Shown here one piece after another: positions 8,642 through 16,985 of a stretch of DNA of 64,000 nt. The stretch is from positions 1 to 64,000 of the forward strand of contig CAZIDP010000001.1 in NCBI GenBank assembly GCA_964537975.1, read 5' to 3'. Origin of the DNA: SCBR16-9 sp964537975 (GTDB taxonomy: Bacteria; Hydrogenedentota; Hydrogenedentia; Hydrogenedentales; SCBR16-9). The position numbers were made by a program, and so were the translations under genes. Below the pieces are notes generated by a model. It was given only the letters and a program-made list of their open reading frames with translations. It had not been told where the DNA came from and made no database searches. Each line of letters starts with the position of its first letter. Position 1 is the stretch's first letter.

Positions 8642-8741
8642 TTTCGAAGCAGGGGCAATACCTAAAAGTAAGTTCCTGTTTTCTACCGTTTGATTATCGA
8701 AATATGGAAGTAAATTCAGTATCAAAGTAAGGACAGGAAGA

Positions 8742-11350
8742 ATGAAAACACGAAAATGGGGGCGTTGGTCGATCATTGCATTGAGTATCATCCACGGTAG
8801 TGCCTGGAGCCACGCTACAGAAACCGTGGAGAATCTGGCTTGGCTGGATAAGTACAATATTGTTTGGAGCACGCCAAGCCAGGATTCCAGCGAATCCATG
8901 CCATGTGGTGGCGGAGATATTGGATTGAATGTATGGGTAGAGAATGGCGAGGTGCTGTTCTATATGCAACGCAGTGGAAGCCTTGCTGAAACAAACGAAT
9001 ACCTCAAGCTGGGCCGAGTACGGTTAACGCTTTCTCCAAATCCATTCCTCATGTCTGATGCTGTCTTCCAGCAGGAGCTTAAACTGCGCGAAGGGCATAT
9101 AGAAATATCAGGCCGTGGTACCGACGAAAATGGTATGCTATACGAAGTAGTGGTACATCTCTGGGTCGAAGTGGAACGCCCTGTCATTCACGTGGAAATA
9201 ACATCCAACCAGCCGGTACATGTGACGGCCGCTTACGAAAACTGGCGGTTGGAAGATGAAATGACCACGAACAATAATCGCCGTCGTTCCTTCTTTTCTT
9301 TAATTAATTATCCCGGTGACATCATTCTGACACAAGATATCGTTACCGATACGGATAAAGGTGTTCTGTTTTATCACCGCAATCCGGACAACAATAAACT
9401 CATCAACCTGTTGATTGAACAACAAGGTGTCGAGAAATTTAGGCAACAAATTGTCGACGACCTCAGTAATCGAACATTTGGTGGCTTGCTTACGGGGTCT
9501 GGCTTCCAAAACGCTGAAGGCTCAGAAGGTAAATACCAGACTGCGGCTTTTCGAGCCTGGAATATTCAGTCTGTAAACCCCGCCCACAACCACCATCTTC
9601 GTGTAGTTACCCATATCGCACAAACGGAAACAAGCAAGGCCTGGCAAGACCAATTGGATGCTTTGGAAGTTGCATCAGTAGATGATCTGGAAGAGGTACG
9701 AAAGGCTACCACGGCCTGGTGGGCCAAGTTCTGGGAGCGAAGCCGAATCGTAATCAATCCCACCACAAGCACACCCAGCGACATAGCATGGCGCGTGGGC
9801 CGAAATTACAACCTTTTTCGATACCAACTCGGCTGCAACGCCTTTGGAGAGTATCCTACGAAATTCAATGGCGGTAATTTTACATACGATGCCAATCTGG
9901 TGGACAGTCGTGCTGAATATTTCGGTCCCGACTGGCGCGACTGGGGCGGAGGGGTACACACAGCTCAGAACCAACGGCTTCTTTACTGGCCCATGCTGAA
10001 GTCTGGCGATACAGACGTTATAGTGCCGCAGTTTGAGCTATATAGAAAAGCATTGCCCGGCGCACAGGCACGGGTCAGGGAACATTTCGGTCATGATGGT
10101 GCCGTCTACTGTGAATACATCGGTGTCCCCGGCTTGGCTATGGGTGCTGGCTATGGTTGGGAGAGCGGACCGCGGGGACGCGGCGAGGAAATCCCCTTCG
10201 GAGACCCACGTGCGGACGCGACTCGCGGTTACAATGACCTGGTTGAAAAGGGGGTGATGGCCAACGCTGTAATCTCTTATCACTGGGAATCGCAGCTTGA
10301 ACATGCGTATATGATTCTCGAATACCACCGCTTTACTGGTGCCGACATCTCAAAATACATACCATTCATCGAAAATGCGGTTGTCTTCTTCAACGAACAT
10401 TACCGCTTGCGGGAAAAGATGCGCTCCGGGAACGAACTCGGTCCCGACGGTAAGCTGGTGATCTTCCCCTCCACATCCTGTGAATCCTATCGTGGCGCCA
10501 CCAATCCAGCTGATGTGGTTGCAGGCTTGCAGGCTTGCTTGGTAAGCATACTGGAGCTCGATAACACTCTTCTTACCTTGCGCAACAAAGACTATTACCG
10601 AACCTTATGGGATTCACTACCACCTTTTACGTATGGAGAAGAATTGGGTGACCGGATTTTTCTACCCGCCGCCAGTTGGGAACGGTATCAAAACGTCGAA
10701 TGCCCACAATTCTACCCCCTCTTCCCGTTCAATCGTTTCAATCTGCTGGGTGCGGACAGCGATCACCTCAAGGTGTTTCGTGATACATGGGAACATGGGA
10801 CTTTTGCGAAGGACATGGTGCAAAGCTGGCACCAGGACGGCATTTTCTTCGCACGCATGGGTCAGACTGACAAAGCAGCCGATTACAATTCCCGCAAACT
10901 GGATGACAGTCCGCGCCGCTTCCCCACTTTCTGGGGGCCGGGCCATGACTGGGTACCCGATCACAACTGGGGCGGCAGCGGCATGCTTGGCCTCCAGGAA
11001 ATGCTGATGCAAACCATCGGTGACGAAATCCGCCTTCTACCCGCTTGGCCATCAACATGGGACGTAGACTTCAAGCTGCATGCTCCACAAGAAACTACCG
11101 TCGAAGGGCGGGTACGAAACGGAAAACTGATTGATCTGAACATNNNNNNNNNNNNNNNNNNNNNNNNNNNNNNNNNNNNNNNNNNNNNNNNNNNNNNNNN
11201 NNNNNNNNNNNNNNNNNNNNNNNNNNNNNNNNNNNNNNNNNNNAAGAAACTACCGTCGAAGGGCGGGTACGAAACGGAAAACTGATTGATCTGAACATCA
11301 CGCCTGAATCCCGTAGAAAAGATGTCATTATTACAGAGGGAATGGACTGA
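8742..11350 (+). CDS. Secreted DUF5703-type glycosidase (six-hairpin family), interrupted by an assembly gap
   Basis: The N-terminus (MKTRKWGRWSIIALSIIHGSAWSHA) is a signal peptide. Residues about 30-290 have the DUF5703 pattern: KYNIVWSTPSQDSSESMPCGGGDIGLNVWVENGEVLFYMQ... KLGRVRLTLSPNPF. Residues about 330-800 read like the all-alpha barrel of GH95/GH63-like six-hairpin glycosidases (WKVGRNYNLFRYQLGCN-like segment, HFGHDGAVYCEYIGVPG, FPSTSCESYRGATNPADVVAGLQACL). The frame runs into 100 Ns. The 55 nt on each side of the gap are identical. Collapsing the duplication restores one frame ending LIDLNITPESRRKDVIITEGMD and a stop at 11348-11350, giving 817 aa. Reading straight through the Ns gives a false C-terminus. 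Its substrate is unknown; plant or algal polysaccharide is a guess. Confidence 0.8.
11089..11298. repeat. 55-bp direct duplication flanking a 100-N assembly gap
   Basis: Positions 11089-11143 and 11244-11298 are identical over 55 nt, and positions 11144-11243 are exactly 100 Ns. This is the signature of two contigs that overlap by 55 nt (a common assembly k-mer length) and were scaffolded without merging. The Ns probably represent no real missing sequence, and the second copy is an artefact. Confidence 0.9.
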
Positions 11351-11518
11351 GCAACACACCTCAAAATGTGCATTTCCAAGCGCTTCCATATACAACTTGA
11401 GGGCGAGTCCCAGGTATTTATAAAATTGGCACCTCAAAAATCGCCTTGCACAAACTAATTAAAATGACATGACAACATGGCAATTTAATTTGAATTAGAG
11501 GTGATGCTATTCGACAAT

Positions 11519-11547
11519 TTGACTTTTTATGACCTGCTACGTATACT
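11519..11547 (+). promoter_or_regulatory. Sigma-70 promoter of the cobalamin-riboswitch transcript
   Basis: TTGACT (11519-11524) and TATACT (11542-11547) are separated by 17 bp. Transcription would begin near 11554, about 14 nt before the riboswitch P1 stem. Confidence 0.65.
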
Positions 11548-11567
11548 TTCAACAACAATTGAAACAT

Positions 11568-11710
11568 AGATCGAATACAGGGAAGCACGGTGAGAATCCG
11601 TCGCAGTCGCGCTGCTGTAACCGGTGACGAACGACGCAATAGGCCACTGCCAGATTGGTGGGAAGGCGCGTCGGGAGAATGACCCGGAAGTCAGAATACC
11701 TGATCGATCT
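11568..11710 (+). ncRNA. Cobalamin (B12) riboswitch
   Basis: The region has the order of conserved blocks of the cobalamin class: AGGGAAGC, GGTGAGAATCC, GCAGTCGCGCTGCTGTAA, then GCCACTG (the B12-box core, 11643-11649), GGGAAGGC and ATGACCCGGAAGTCAG. The closing P1 helix is AGATCGA (11568-11574) with TCGATCT (11704-11710). Such riboswitches shut off B12 uptake, synthesis or B12-alternative genes when adenosyl- or methylcobalamin is plentiful. The first gene downstream on this strand is the secreted beta-propeller-like protein at 12062. No TonB receptor or cob gene is nearby. Confidence 0.93.
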
Positions 11711-11746
11711 CATTGGTTTTGTGGAGGCTCGCGGGAAGGCCACCAC

Positions 11747-11789
11747 GGGACAGGTGCGATTGCATCCCTCCTGCCCTTTATTTATTTTT
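11747..11789 (+). terminator. Terminator-like hairpin of the riboswitch expression platform
   Basis: GGGACAGGTGC (11747-11757) can pair imperfectly with GCATCCCTCCTGCCC (11762-11776). A T-rich run (TTTATTTATTTTT) follows. It lies 37 nt after the riboswitch P1 helix, as expected if ligand binding favours termination. A weaker upstream hairpin (GTGGAGG with CCACCAC) could take part in switching. Confidence 0.5.
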
Positions 11790-11831
11790 CCCCTCGTAAA
11801 TGTAAATCAAATAAGGTGTTTTAATTCGTAA

Positions 11832-11855
11832 CTGTCAAATTTATCACTTTGACAG
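11832..11855 (+). repeat. Perfect 8-bp stem-loop in the leader of the riboswitch-controlled gene
   Basis: CTGTCAAA (11832-11839) pairs perfectly with TTTGACAG (11848-11855) around an 8-nt loop. A T-rich stretch follows after about 6 nt. It could be a second terminator, an operator or a structured leader element. The interval 11790-12061 contains no ORF. Confidence 0.4.
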
Positions 11856-12061
11856 GTTGGCTTATTTTAATTTCTCTTTGATTCATCGTCTGCAAAAAAT
11901 ACATTTTCAGCCATTTCACGAAGAGCAGCGAAATCATAATAACCTGACACCAAAAACACTCAGCAAAACTCCGTTTCTGGTAGTTCCTATCCAGTTAACA
12001 GAGATTTATAAGTTCGACATGTGTTGCTAATCATTGACAAAATCGTGAGGAAAGAATCATT

Positions 12062-13153
12062 ATGAAAGTAATATTTACGTTCTTGAGTATACTGTGCCTG
12101 GTCATCGTACCTGCACAAGCCTGGCAATTTGAGCCACTGAATACATTTCCAACTCAGGCAGATGGGGCTTATGGTGTCTCTGGAACCAATTTGTCCGATG
12201 GACGTTTTGTCTTCTGGAATGGCAATGCCGTGTATTTTCAACAACGCCTGAATGCCAATGCCTTTGTACAAGTTGCATCTGGTTATACTGGTGACCCTGG
12301 ATTCATTGCCTTGTCACCGGACAGTTCATATCTGGTTTTGGGTGAAGGATATGGCGGTAATCTGTATAAAATAGACATTGACCAGCCAGAAAATTATACG
12401 GAAAGTTCGATACTTCTCAATATCAGCCATTATGACGGCATCTTTCTCACCCAGAATTTGCTGTTACTCGACATCGGCAGACCTGACTGGTCGGGTACCG
12501 ATCTCGTTGTAGTGGACATATCTGGCACCAAATCATTCGACAATGAACCCATTGCCGTGGTCACAAAAAGTTCAGCAGCTTCTACAAACAAAGATGTCAT
12601 CGTGGAAAAACCATTATTCTCCTACTCAGCCAGTCTGGCACATGACCCAATTGCAGATATTGTCTACGCCTTTGACGGCAATGCCCAGGAATTGCGCTAT
12701 TTCGACAGGCAGGCACTGGTTGATGCATATGAGGACAGTACCACGCTGGATTGGGAAACAGATGGTGTGCTGATTGGGGCACCAGGTGACTTTTTTACCG
12801 CTGGTGTCGGAAGTGTAATGGTTGATGGGAATTTGCTCATCGGAGGCGCCATGGGATTCTTTCAACCCGGCGGTATTCAGGTAGTAGACCCGATGCTGAA
12901 CAATCCCTCACAAGCCTATGTCATTACCGTATTGGACCCAGCAGGAACCCAAGGCTTTTATGGTGTGATCTACAACCCTGTCACCGATACTATCATTGCC
13001 ATAGATGATGGCGTGGCCTATATAACACGAGGTGCCTTGCAGCCACTCCCTGTCGCTGGAGTATTCGGGATGATTATCGCCTTGGGATGCCTGATCTGGC
13101 TGGGGCGAAATCGTATTCGCCAACAAGAATCCTCTTTAAACACATCGTCGTAA
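12062..13153 (+). CDS. Secreted beta-propeller-like protein with LPV-type CTERM anchor, downstream of the B12 riboswitch
   Basis: The 363-aa product has a clear signal peptide (MKVIFTFLSILCLVIVPAQA) and a GAGGAAAG ribosome-binding site. The body is rich in repeated short beta-strand patterns (FIALSPDSSYLVLGEGYGGNLYKIDI, LLLDIGRPDWSGTDLVVVDI, IADIVYAFDGNAQELRYFD, GVIYNPVTDTIIAIDDG) typical of a WD40/NHL-type propeller. The C-terminus has LPVAG (about 329-333), a hydrophobic helix and RNRIRQQ, a CTERM-like sorting tail. The nearest upstream control element is the cobalamin riboswitch, and I found no other promoter between them. Its position suggests a cell-surface cobalamin-binding or B12-related protein, by analogy with the beta-propeller BtuG of Bacteroidota. 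That function is inference, since there is no recognisable B12-binding motif. Confidence 0.7.
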   Translation: MKVIFTFLSILCLVIVPAQAWQFEPLNTFPTQADGAYGVSGTNLSDGRFVFWNGNAVYFQQRLNANAFVQVASGYTGDPGFIALSPDSSYLVLGEGYGGNLYKIDIDQPENYTESSILLNISHYDGIFLTQNLLLLDIGRPDWSGTDLVVVDISGTKSFDNEPIAVVTKSSAASTNKDVIVEKPLFSYSASLAHDPIADIVYAFDGNAQELRYFDRQALVDAYEDSTTLDWETDGVLIGAPGDFFTAGVGSVMVDGNLLIGGAMGFFQPGGIQVVDPMLNNPSQAYVITVLDPAGTQGFYGVIYNPVTDTIIAIDDGVAYITRGALQPLPVAGVFGMIIALGCLIWLGRNRIRQQESSLNTSS

Positions 13154-13202
13154 TAGTTTCGTGTTGTCGGGCGTTTTTTTTAAACGCTTTCTCCATAGGT
13201 CG

Positions 13203-13252
13203 CCGGAGTCGATGTATTCCCGTTGAATGTATCGACTCCGGTATCTTTTCTT
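13203..13252. terminator. Strong intrinsic terminator between convergent genes
   Basis: CCGGAGTCGAT (13203-13213) pairs perfectly with ATCGACTCCGG (13231-13241). TATCTTTTCTTT follows on the plus strand. It ends the riboswitch-controlled gene and lies 36 nt beyond the stop of the convergent L,D-transpeptidase gene. Confidence 0.8.
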
Positions 13253-13287
13253 TATAATTTCACTACGTATTCGTGATTTGCTGATAA

Positions 13288-14160
13288 TTATTCCGTTATT
13301 AAAACGGGGGTACCTACAGGAATCATGTCATAAGCAAGAATAACATCGTTATTCAGCATGCGAATACAGCCTTGTGATGAAGGTGTACCAATATCAGCCT
13401 CGCCATTGGTACCGTGTATATAAATGAATCGGCGCTTTGAGTCCACCAGTTCACCCAAAGCATTGTACCCCTGGTTTACGCCCGGTTCTTCGCCCCCAAG
13501 CCACAGTATCCGGGTCAACACCAGGTCCTCCTTCACATCATCTCCAGGTTGCCAAACCCGTGCGGTTTGTCCACGTGCACGAAAAATCTGCCCCCAGGGT
13601 GCATTATCACCAATTTTTTCATCGACCCGGTGCCACCCCAATGGAGTCTGGTTACTGCCCCATACAAAGCCAGTACCGGACGCGCCAGTAGCAACTGGTG
13701 CCTGCCAAACAAGTTCAATCCCGTCCAGGATATACATCATTTGTCGTTGCACACATATCCAAACACCACGGGAATTCACAACACGGTCCATCCAGTCATA
13801 GAGCAACAACGTTTCCAGCATGGCAGACGAGAGGGGGTTTGATGCAGAAACTTGCTCTGGTATGCTGGAATCATGATTCACCTGTAAATTTTTTCCTATA
13901 TTTGCTGATACAAAAATTTCATCCGAAAGCATGTTTGATTCTGTTGTGGTATCCATAGCTTCATGCGGTATCCCATATTCTGAAGCAATTGAACTGCCTT
14001 CAGATTGTGAATCTACCTGATTTAATGTCGTGGTTTGTTCACTGAACAAATTCATTCCTGGCCCGGTTCTGTGCGTTAACACTCCATATGTAACGCTGGC
14101 AAAAACACAAAACCCAAGCAACAAAATTAATGTCCACTTACCCAAAATTTTAAAATCCAT
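13288..14160 (-). CDS. L,D-transpeptidase (YkuD family), membrane-anchored
   Basis: The 290-aa product begins with a short basic segment and a transmembrane/signal helix (TLILLLGFCVFASVTYGVL). A low-complexity Ser/Thr-rich linker follows to about residue 110. The YkuD domain occupies roughly 130-290: VWICVQRQMMYILDGIELVWQAPVATG at its start and the catalytic motif IHGTN...TPSSQGCIRM at its end, with the nucleophilic Cys and active-site His in place. Such enzymes make 3-3 peptidoglycan crosslinks or attach proteins to the wall in the periplasm. The gene is monocistronic by position, convergent with the riboswitch-controlled gene and divergent from the Ig-like CTERM gene. Confidence 0.9.
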   Translation of the reverse strand: MDFKILGKWTLILLLGFCVFASVTYGVLTHRTGPGMNLFSEQTTTLNQVDSQSEGSSIASEYGIPHEAMDTTTESNMLSDEIFVSANIGKNLQVNHDSSIPEQVSASNPLSSAMLETLLLYDWMDRVVNSRGVWICVQRQMMYILDGIELVWQAPVATGASGTGFVWGSNQTPLGWHRVDEKIGDNAPWGQIFRARGQTARVWQPGDDVKEDLVLTRILWLGGEEPGVNQGYNALGELVDSKRRFIYIHGTNGEADIGTPSSQGCIRMLNNDVILAYDMIPVGTPVLITE

Positions 14161-14594
14161 TGGAAACTCCTGATTAACCCTGATTAGAAGGGGTTATTTT
14201 ATCAAGCGGAGTAGTACCAGTTCGATTTAATTATAAAAAAAGAATAGAAAAGTAAAATCCAATTACGTATAACATTTTAATATTTAATAATAGTTATTTA
14301 ATTTTCTATATCATTGTTATTAGATTTTTAATTTTTAAAATATTTTTTTCATAAAAAACAATATCACACAAACTATAATTGTATTTCAGTTGAAATTAAA
14401 TAGAGCAACATGATTATAATGTGCAATAACATTTTAGAATAATGATAATTAAAAAAATTTTGTTGACATTGGTACCCAAACATGCTATAAAGTATGCAAG
14501 TTTACTTAATACGCAATAAGGGCTAAGTAATAAATTCAATTATTGCGGGTATTACATTGGAATTGTGGCTTTAACCTCAGAGGAGAGCACGAAG
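14161..14594. other. AT-rich divergent intergenic region
   Basis: This stretch of over 400 bp is extremely A/T-rich and has no ORF. It separates the L,D-transpeptidase from the plus-strand CTERM gene. The only element I can define is the sigma-70 promoter at 14463-14491. Confidence 0.5.
14463..14491 (+). promoter_or_regulatory. Consensus sigma-70 promoter of the first Ig-like CTERM gene
   Basis: TTGACA (14463-14468), 17-bp spacer, TATAAA (14486-14491). It lies about 104 nt upstream of the ATG at 14595. The next paralogous gene has the same hexamers and spacing, suggesting strong constitutive expression of both. Confidence 0.75.
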
Positions 14595-15548
14595 ATGTCA
14601 CAGGGTATTTTAAGGATAGGACTTGGGTTATGTGTGTTAACGCTACTGTGTGGCGTTGCCATGTCCCAGGAAAATTTAATTGTCAATGGCAGTTTTGAAA
14701 CACCATTGGCGCAATCGGTCCAATGGCCAAGTTATTTTCAAAACGTTGCTGATGTTCCAGGTTGGTCATTTACAGGAGCTGGCTGGGGGCACAACAACAA
14801 CCTTACTGGTGCGCAAGAAGATGGCCAGCGGAGTCCGTTCCATGGTGGTGGTCGTCCAATTCCGGATGGAAACCAAGTGCTGTTTATGCAAGGCGCAGGC
14901 AACAAGACAGCAACCCAAACCATTGAAGGCATGGTCGAAGGTGAAGTATACCAAATTATCTATTATGTCGGTATACGTCCAGGAAATCCGGGCATGGACC
15001 TGACCGTAACCCTTGGTAATGTTGAATTGCTACCGGTAACACGTATTACCACCAATTCCGGTCCCTACTCACGTTTTGAACATGAAGTCGTATTTGACAG
15101 TAATGTCGGAACACCTACTTTGACATTCTTCTCAAATTATGAACCTGGTGGTGATGTGACCATTCTTTTTGACCATGTGCAAGCATATCTTGTGCCTTTC
15201 AGTGCTGAAATTTCTGGCCCAGGGCTTGTTGCTCAAGGCAATCAAGTGGTCTTGACAGCCAATCTGGCTGCATTAATCGGCGACAACCCAACTTACCAGT
15301 GGTATCTTGACGGAGTTGAATTGGTAGGCGAAACTGGTGCAACACTGACACTGCTGGATGTCGTTATTGAAGATTCCGGTGTCTATTCCGTAACCGTCAT
15401 GGATGGTGATCGTGTAGCTAACTCCGCTTTTACGCTGTTGGTTGTTGAGTCACTTCCAGTATCAAATTGGCTCACATTAATCGCTCTTTCAGTACTGCTG
15501 GTGCTGAGCGGTGCTATACTGATTCGTGCGCGTGCGTTAAGGGCTTAA
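14595..15548 (+). CDS. Secreted protein with N-terminal galactose-binding-like domain, Ig-like domain and LPV-type CTERM anchor
   Basis: The ATG at 14595 follows GAGGAGAG, and an earlier in-frame GTG at 14565 lacks such a site. The 317-aa product has a signal peptide (to about AMSQ). A beta-rich domain beginning NLIVNGSFETP and containing WSFTGAGW and GNQVLFMQGAGNKTATQTI follows, as in carbohydrate-binding/DUF642-like proteins. Residues about 200-285 form an immunoglobulin-like domain (VVLTANL, YQWYLDGVEL, LDVVIEDSGVYSVTV). The tail is LPVSNW, a hydrophobic helix and RARALRA. The tail suggests processing by an exosortase- or rhombosortase-like enzyme and display on the cell surface. No partner gene is adjacent. 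Role unknown; adhesion or matrix is plausible. Confidence 0.75.
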   Translation: MSQGILRIGLGLCVLTLLCGVAMSQENLIVNGSFETPLAQSVQWPSYFQNVADVPGWSFTGAGWGHNNNLTGAQEDGQRSPFHGGGRPIPDGNQVLFMQGAGNKTATQTIEGMVEGEVYQIIYYVGIRPGNPGMDLTVTLGNVELLPVTRITTNSGPYSRFEHEVVFDSNVGTPTLTFFSNYEPGGDVTILFDHVQAYLVPFSAEISGPGLVAQGNQVVLTANLAALIGDNPTYQWYLDGVELVGETGATLTLLDVVIEDSGVYSVTVMDGDRVANSAFTLLVVESLPVSNWLTLIALSVLLVLSGAILIRARALRA

Positions 15549-15605
15549 CGGAGTATTCCAACACAATAGTTTTGAAGATTTTATAGTATAAAAAGTTAAT
15601 CACAG

Positions 15606-15649
15606 AAGCATCCATCTTCTCGAAAGAGAGGAGGTGGGTGCTTTTTTTA
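15606..15649 (+). terminator. Intrinsic terminator after the first Ig-like CTERM gene
   Basis: AGCATCCATCTTCTC pairs with GAGAGGAGGTGGGTGCT around a GAAA loop, followed by TTTTTTT. It lies about 60 nt after the stop codon. Confidence 0.85.
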
Positions 15650-15650
15650 T

Positions 15651-15679
15651 TTGACATGACCTCCCCAAAATGTTATAAA
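15651..15679 (+). promoter_or_regulatory. Consensus sigma-70 promoter of the second Ig-like CTERM gene
   Basis: TTGACA (15651-15656), 17-bp spacer, TATAAA (15674-15679). It starts 2 nt after the preceding terminator and lies about 130 nt upstream of the ATG at 15812. Confidence 0.75.
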
Positions 15680-15811
15680 TGTATTAATTGAAATGATTAT
15701 GATGCTAAGAGTATTTAAGCTCATAGTTCACATAGGGAGTGAATTATGAGCTTGTAGTAAAATATTGCCGCTTTTGAGCAATAAAACTAATAAAATGAGG
15801 AGAGTCATGTT

Positions 15812-16738
15812 ATGTCGAAGAAATTGTTGTTGATTGCTTGCGCACTGATGTTGGGATTTATTCTACCAACCAGCGTCGCCACTGCCCAGGTGTCTTGGAA
15901 TTATTGCCAAGGATTAGAAGGTTGGCAAATGCTGAACCAATCACCTGTTTCTTGGGATGCCGATACCCAGCGCATGATTGTTACGCAACCTGCTACCGGT
16001 GACGGGTACGATCCCCACGTTGGCGTAACTGGAATTTCACTAGATGGCCCTGCTAACCCTTATTTGGCCATGCAGTTATCGGTTTCCGGTGCTCCAGATC
16101 AATTCAATGTAGGTGTTTTTTCCTTTGATCTGCGTGAGGATAATTCATGGAGAAATGTGTATCGCAATGGTTTCAATATTCCCGGAAACGGCGATCATAT
16201 CATAAGGATAGATTATACAAACGGTTTAGCTGTCTTAGCGATTGGTGACGAAAATCCATACGGCACGGAAGACATCAATATGCTCAGAATTGACTTTCCA
16301 GATAACGCAGGTTTTGATGCCTTCCAGAATCTGGTTATAAGTGTAGATTGGATAGCCATGACCGATGATCCCGATTTTGTACCCGATATATGCCCTACTT
16401 TGGTTAATATTTCTGGTCCCGGTATGGCCGTATATGATGAAAATGTCGTACTTTCAGCCAATGTAACTACTTCCGAAGGCGATGTTTCTTATCAATGGTG
16501 GAAAGATGGTATTGAATTAGATGGTGAAATCTTCTCAACCCTTGAATTGCTTATGGTTGAAGAAGGTGACAGTGGCGTGTATTCTGTTGAAGTAACTGAT
16601 GACAAAGGCACATGGACTGCTTCCTTTTCCCTCATTGTTGTTGAAGCCTTGCCAGTTAACACATTGCTTATCGTTGCTTTGCTTTCTGTAATGCTCTTGC
16701 TTGCCGGTGCTTATACCTTACGCCGAGTCAAAGCATAA
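15812..16738 (+). CDS. Secreted Ig-like protein with LPV-type CTERM anchor (paralogue of the preceding gene)
   Basis: The 308-aa product starts at an ATG with GAGGAGAG upstream. The signal peptide is MSKKLLLIACALMLGFILP...ATA. The N-terminal domain (VSWNYCQGLEGWQMLNQSPVSWD to about residue 190) is a jelly-roll-like beta domain unlike that of its neighbour. The Ig-like domain (VVLSANV, YQWWKDGIELDGE, VEEGDSGVYSVEV) and the tail LPVNT-hydrophobic-RRVKA are clearly related to the neighbour's. The pair therefore shares a C-terminal display module with swapped N-terminal domains. Each has its own promoter and terminator, so they are separate transcription units. Confidence 0.75.
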   Translation: MSKKLLLIACALMLGFILPTSVATAQVSWNYCQGLEGWQMLNQSPVSWDADTQRMIVTQPATGDGYDPHVGVTGISLDGPANPYLAMQLSVSGAPDQFNVGVFSFDLREDNSWRNVYRNGFNIPGNGDHIIRIDYTNGLAVLAIGDENPYGTEDINMLRIDFPDNAGFDAFQNLVISVDWIAMTDDPDFVPDICPTLVNISGPGMAVYDENVVLSANVTTSEGDVSYQWWKDGIELDGEIFSTLELLMVEEGDSGVYSVEVTDDKGTWTASFSLIVVEALPVNTLLIVALLSVMLLLAGAYTLRRVKA

Positions 16739-16832
16739 ATTATTTATACTTTAACTTATGGACACAGTAGTACTTGTATTTATGAACAAGCGAGTATTAT
16801 TGTAATCTGAAGAGAGAGACAAGTCAGAAGAC

Positions 16833-16880
16833 ATGCTGCATTCAACGCGTTCAAAGCGACTGAGTGCAGCATTTTTTATT
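16833..16880 (+). terminator. Intrinsic terminator after the second Ig-like CTERM gene
   Basis: ATGCTGCATTCA (16833-16844) pairs with TGAGTGCAGCAT (16861-16872) with one mismatch, followed by TTTTTATTTT. It faces the minus-strand ccsA gene, whose stop is at 16986. Confidence 0.8.
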
Positions 16881-16985
16881 TTCCACATTAAGTATTACAG
16901 ACCACGTGTAAGAAAAGTTGAATAATCACATATCATGTCTGTATTCATATATTTACGTTATTATGAGTGAGCATCGACTGACAAT

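Noticed and set aside
11144..11285. Glycosidase C-terminus read through the Ns
   Set aside because: It is an artefact of the 100-N gap. Collapsing the 55-bp duplication gives the proper frame to 11350.
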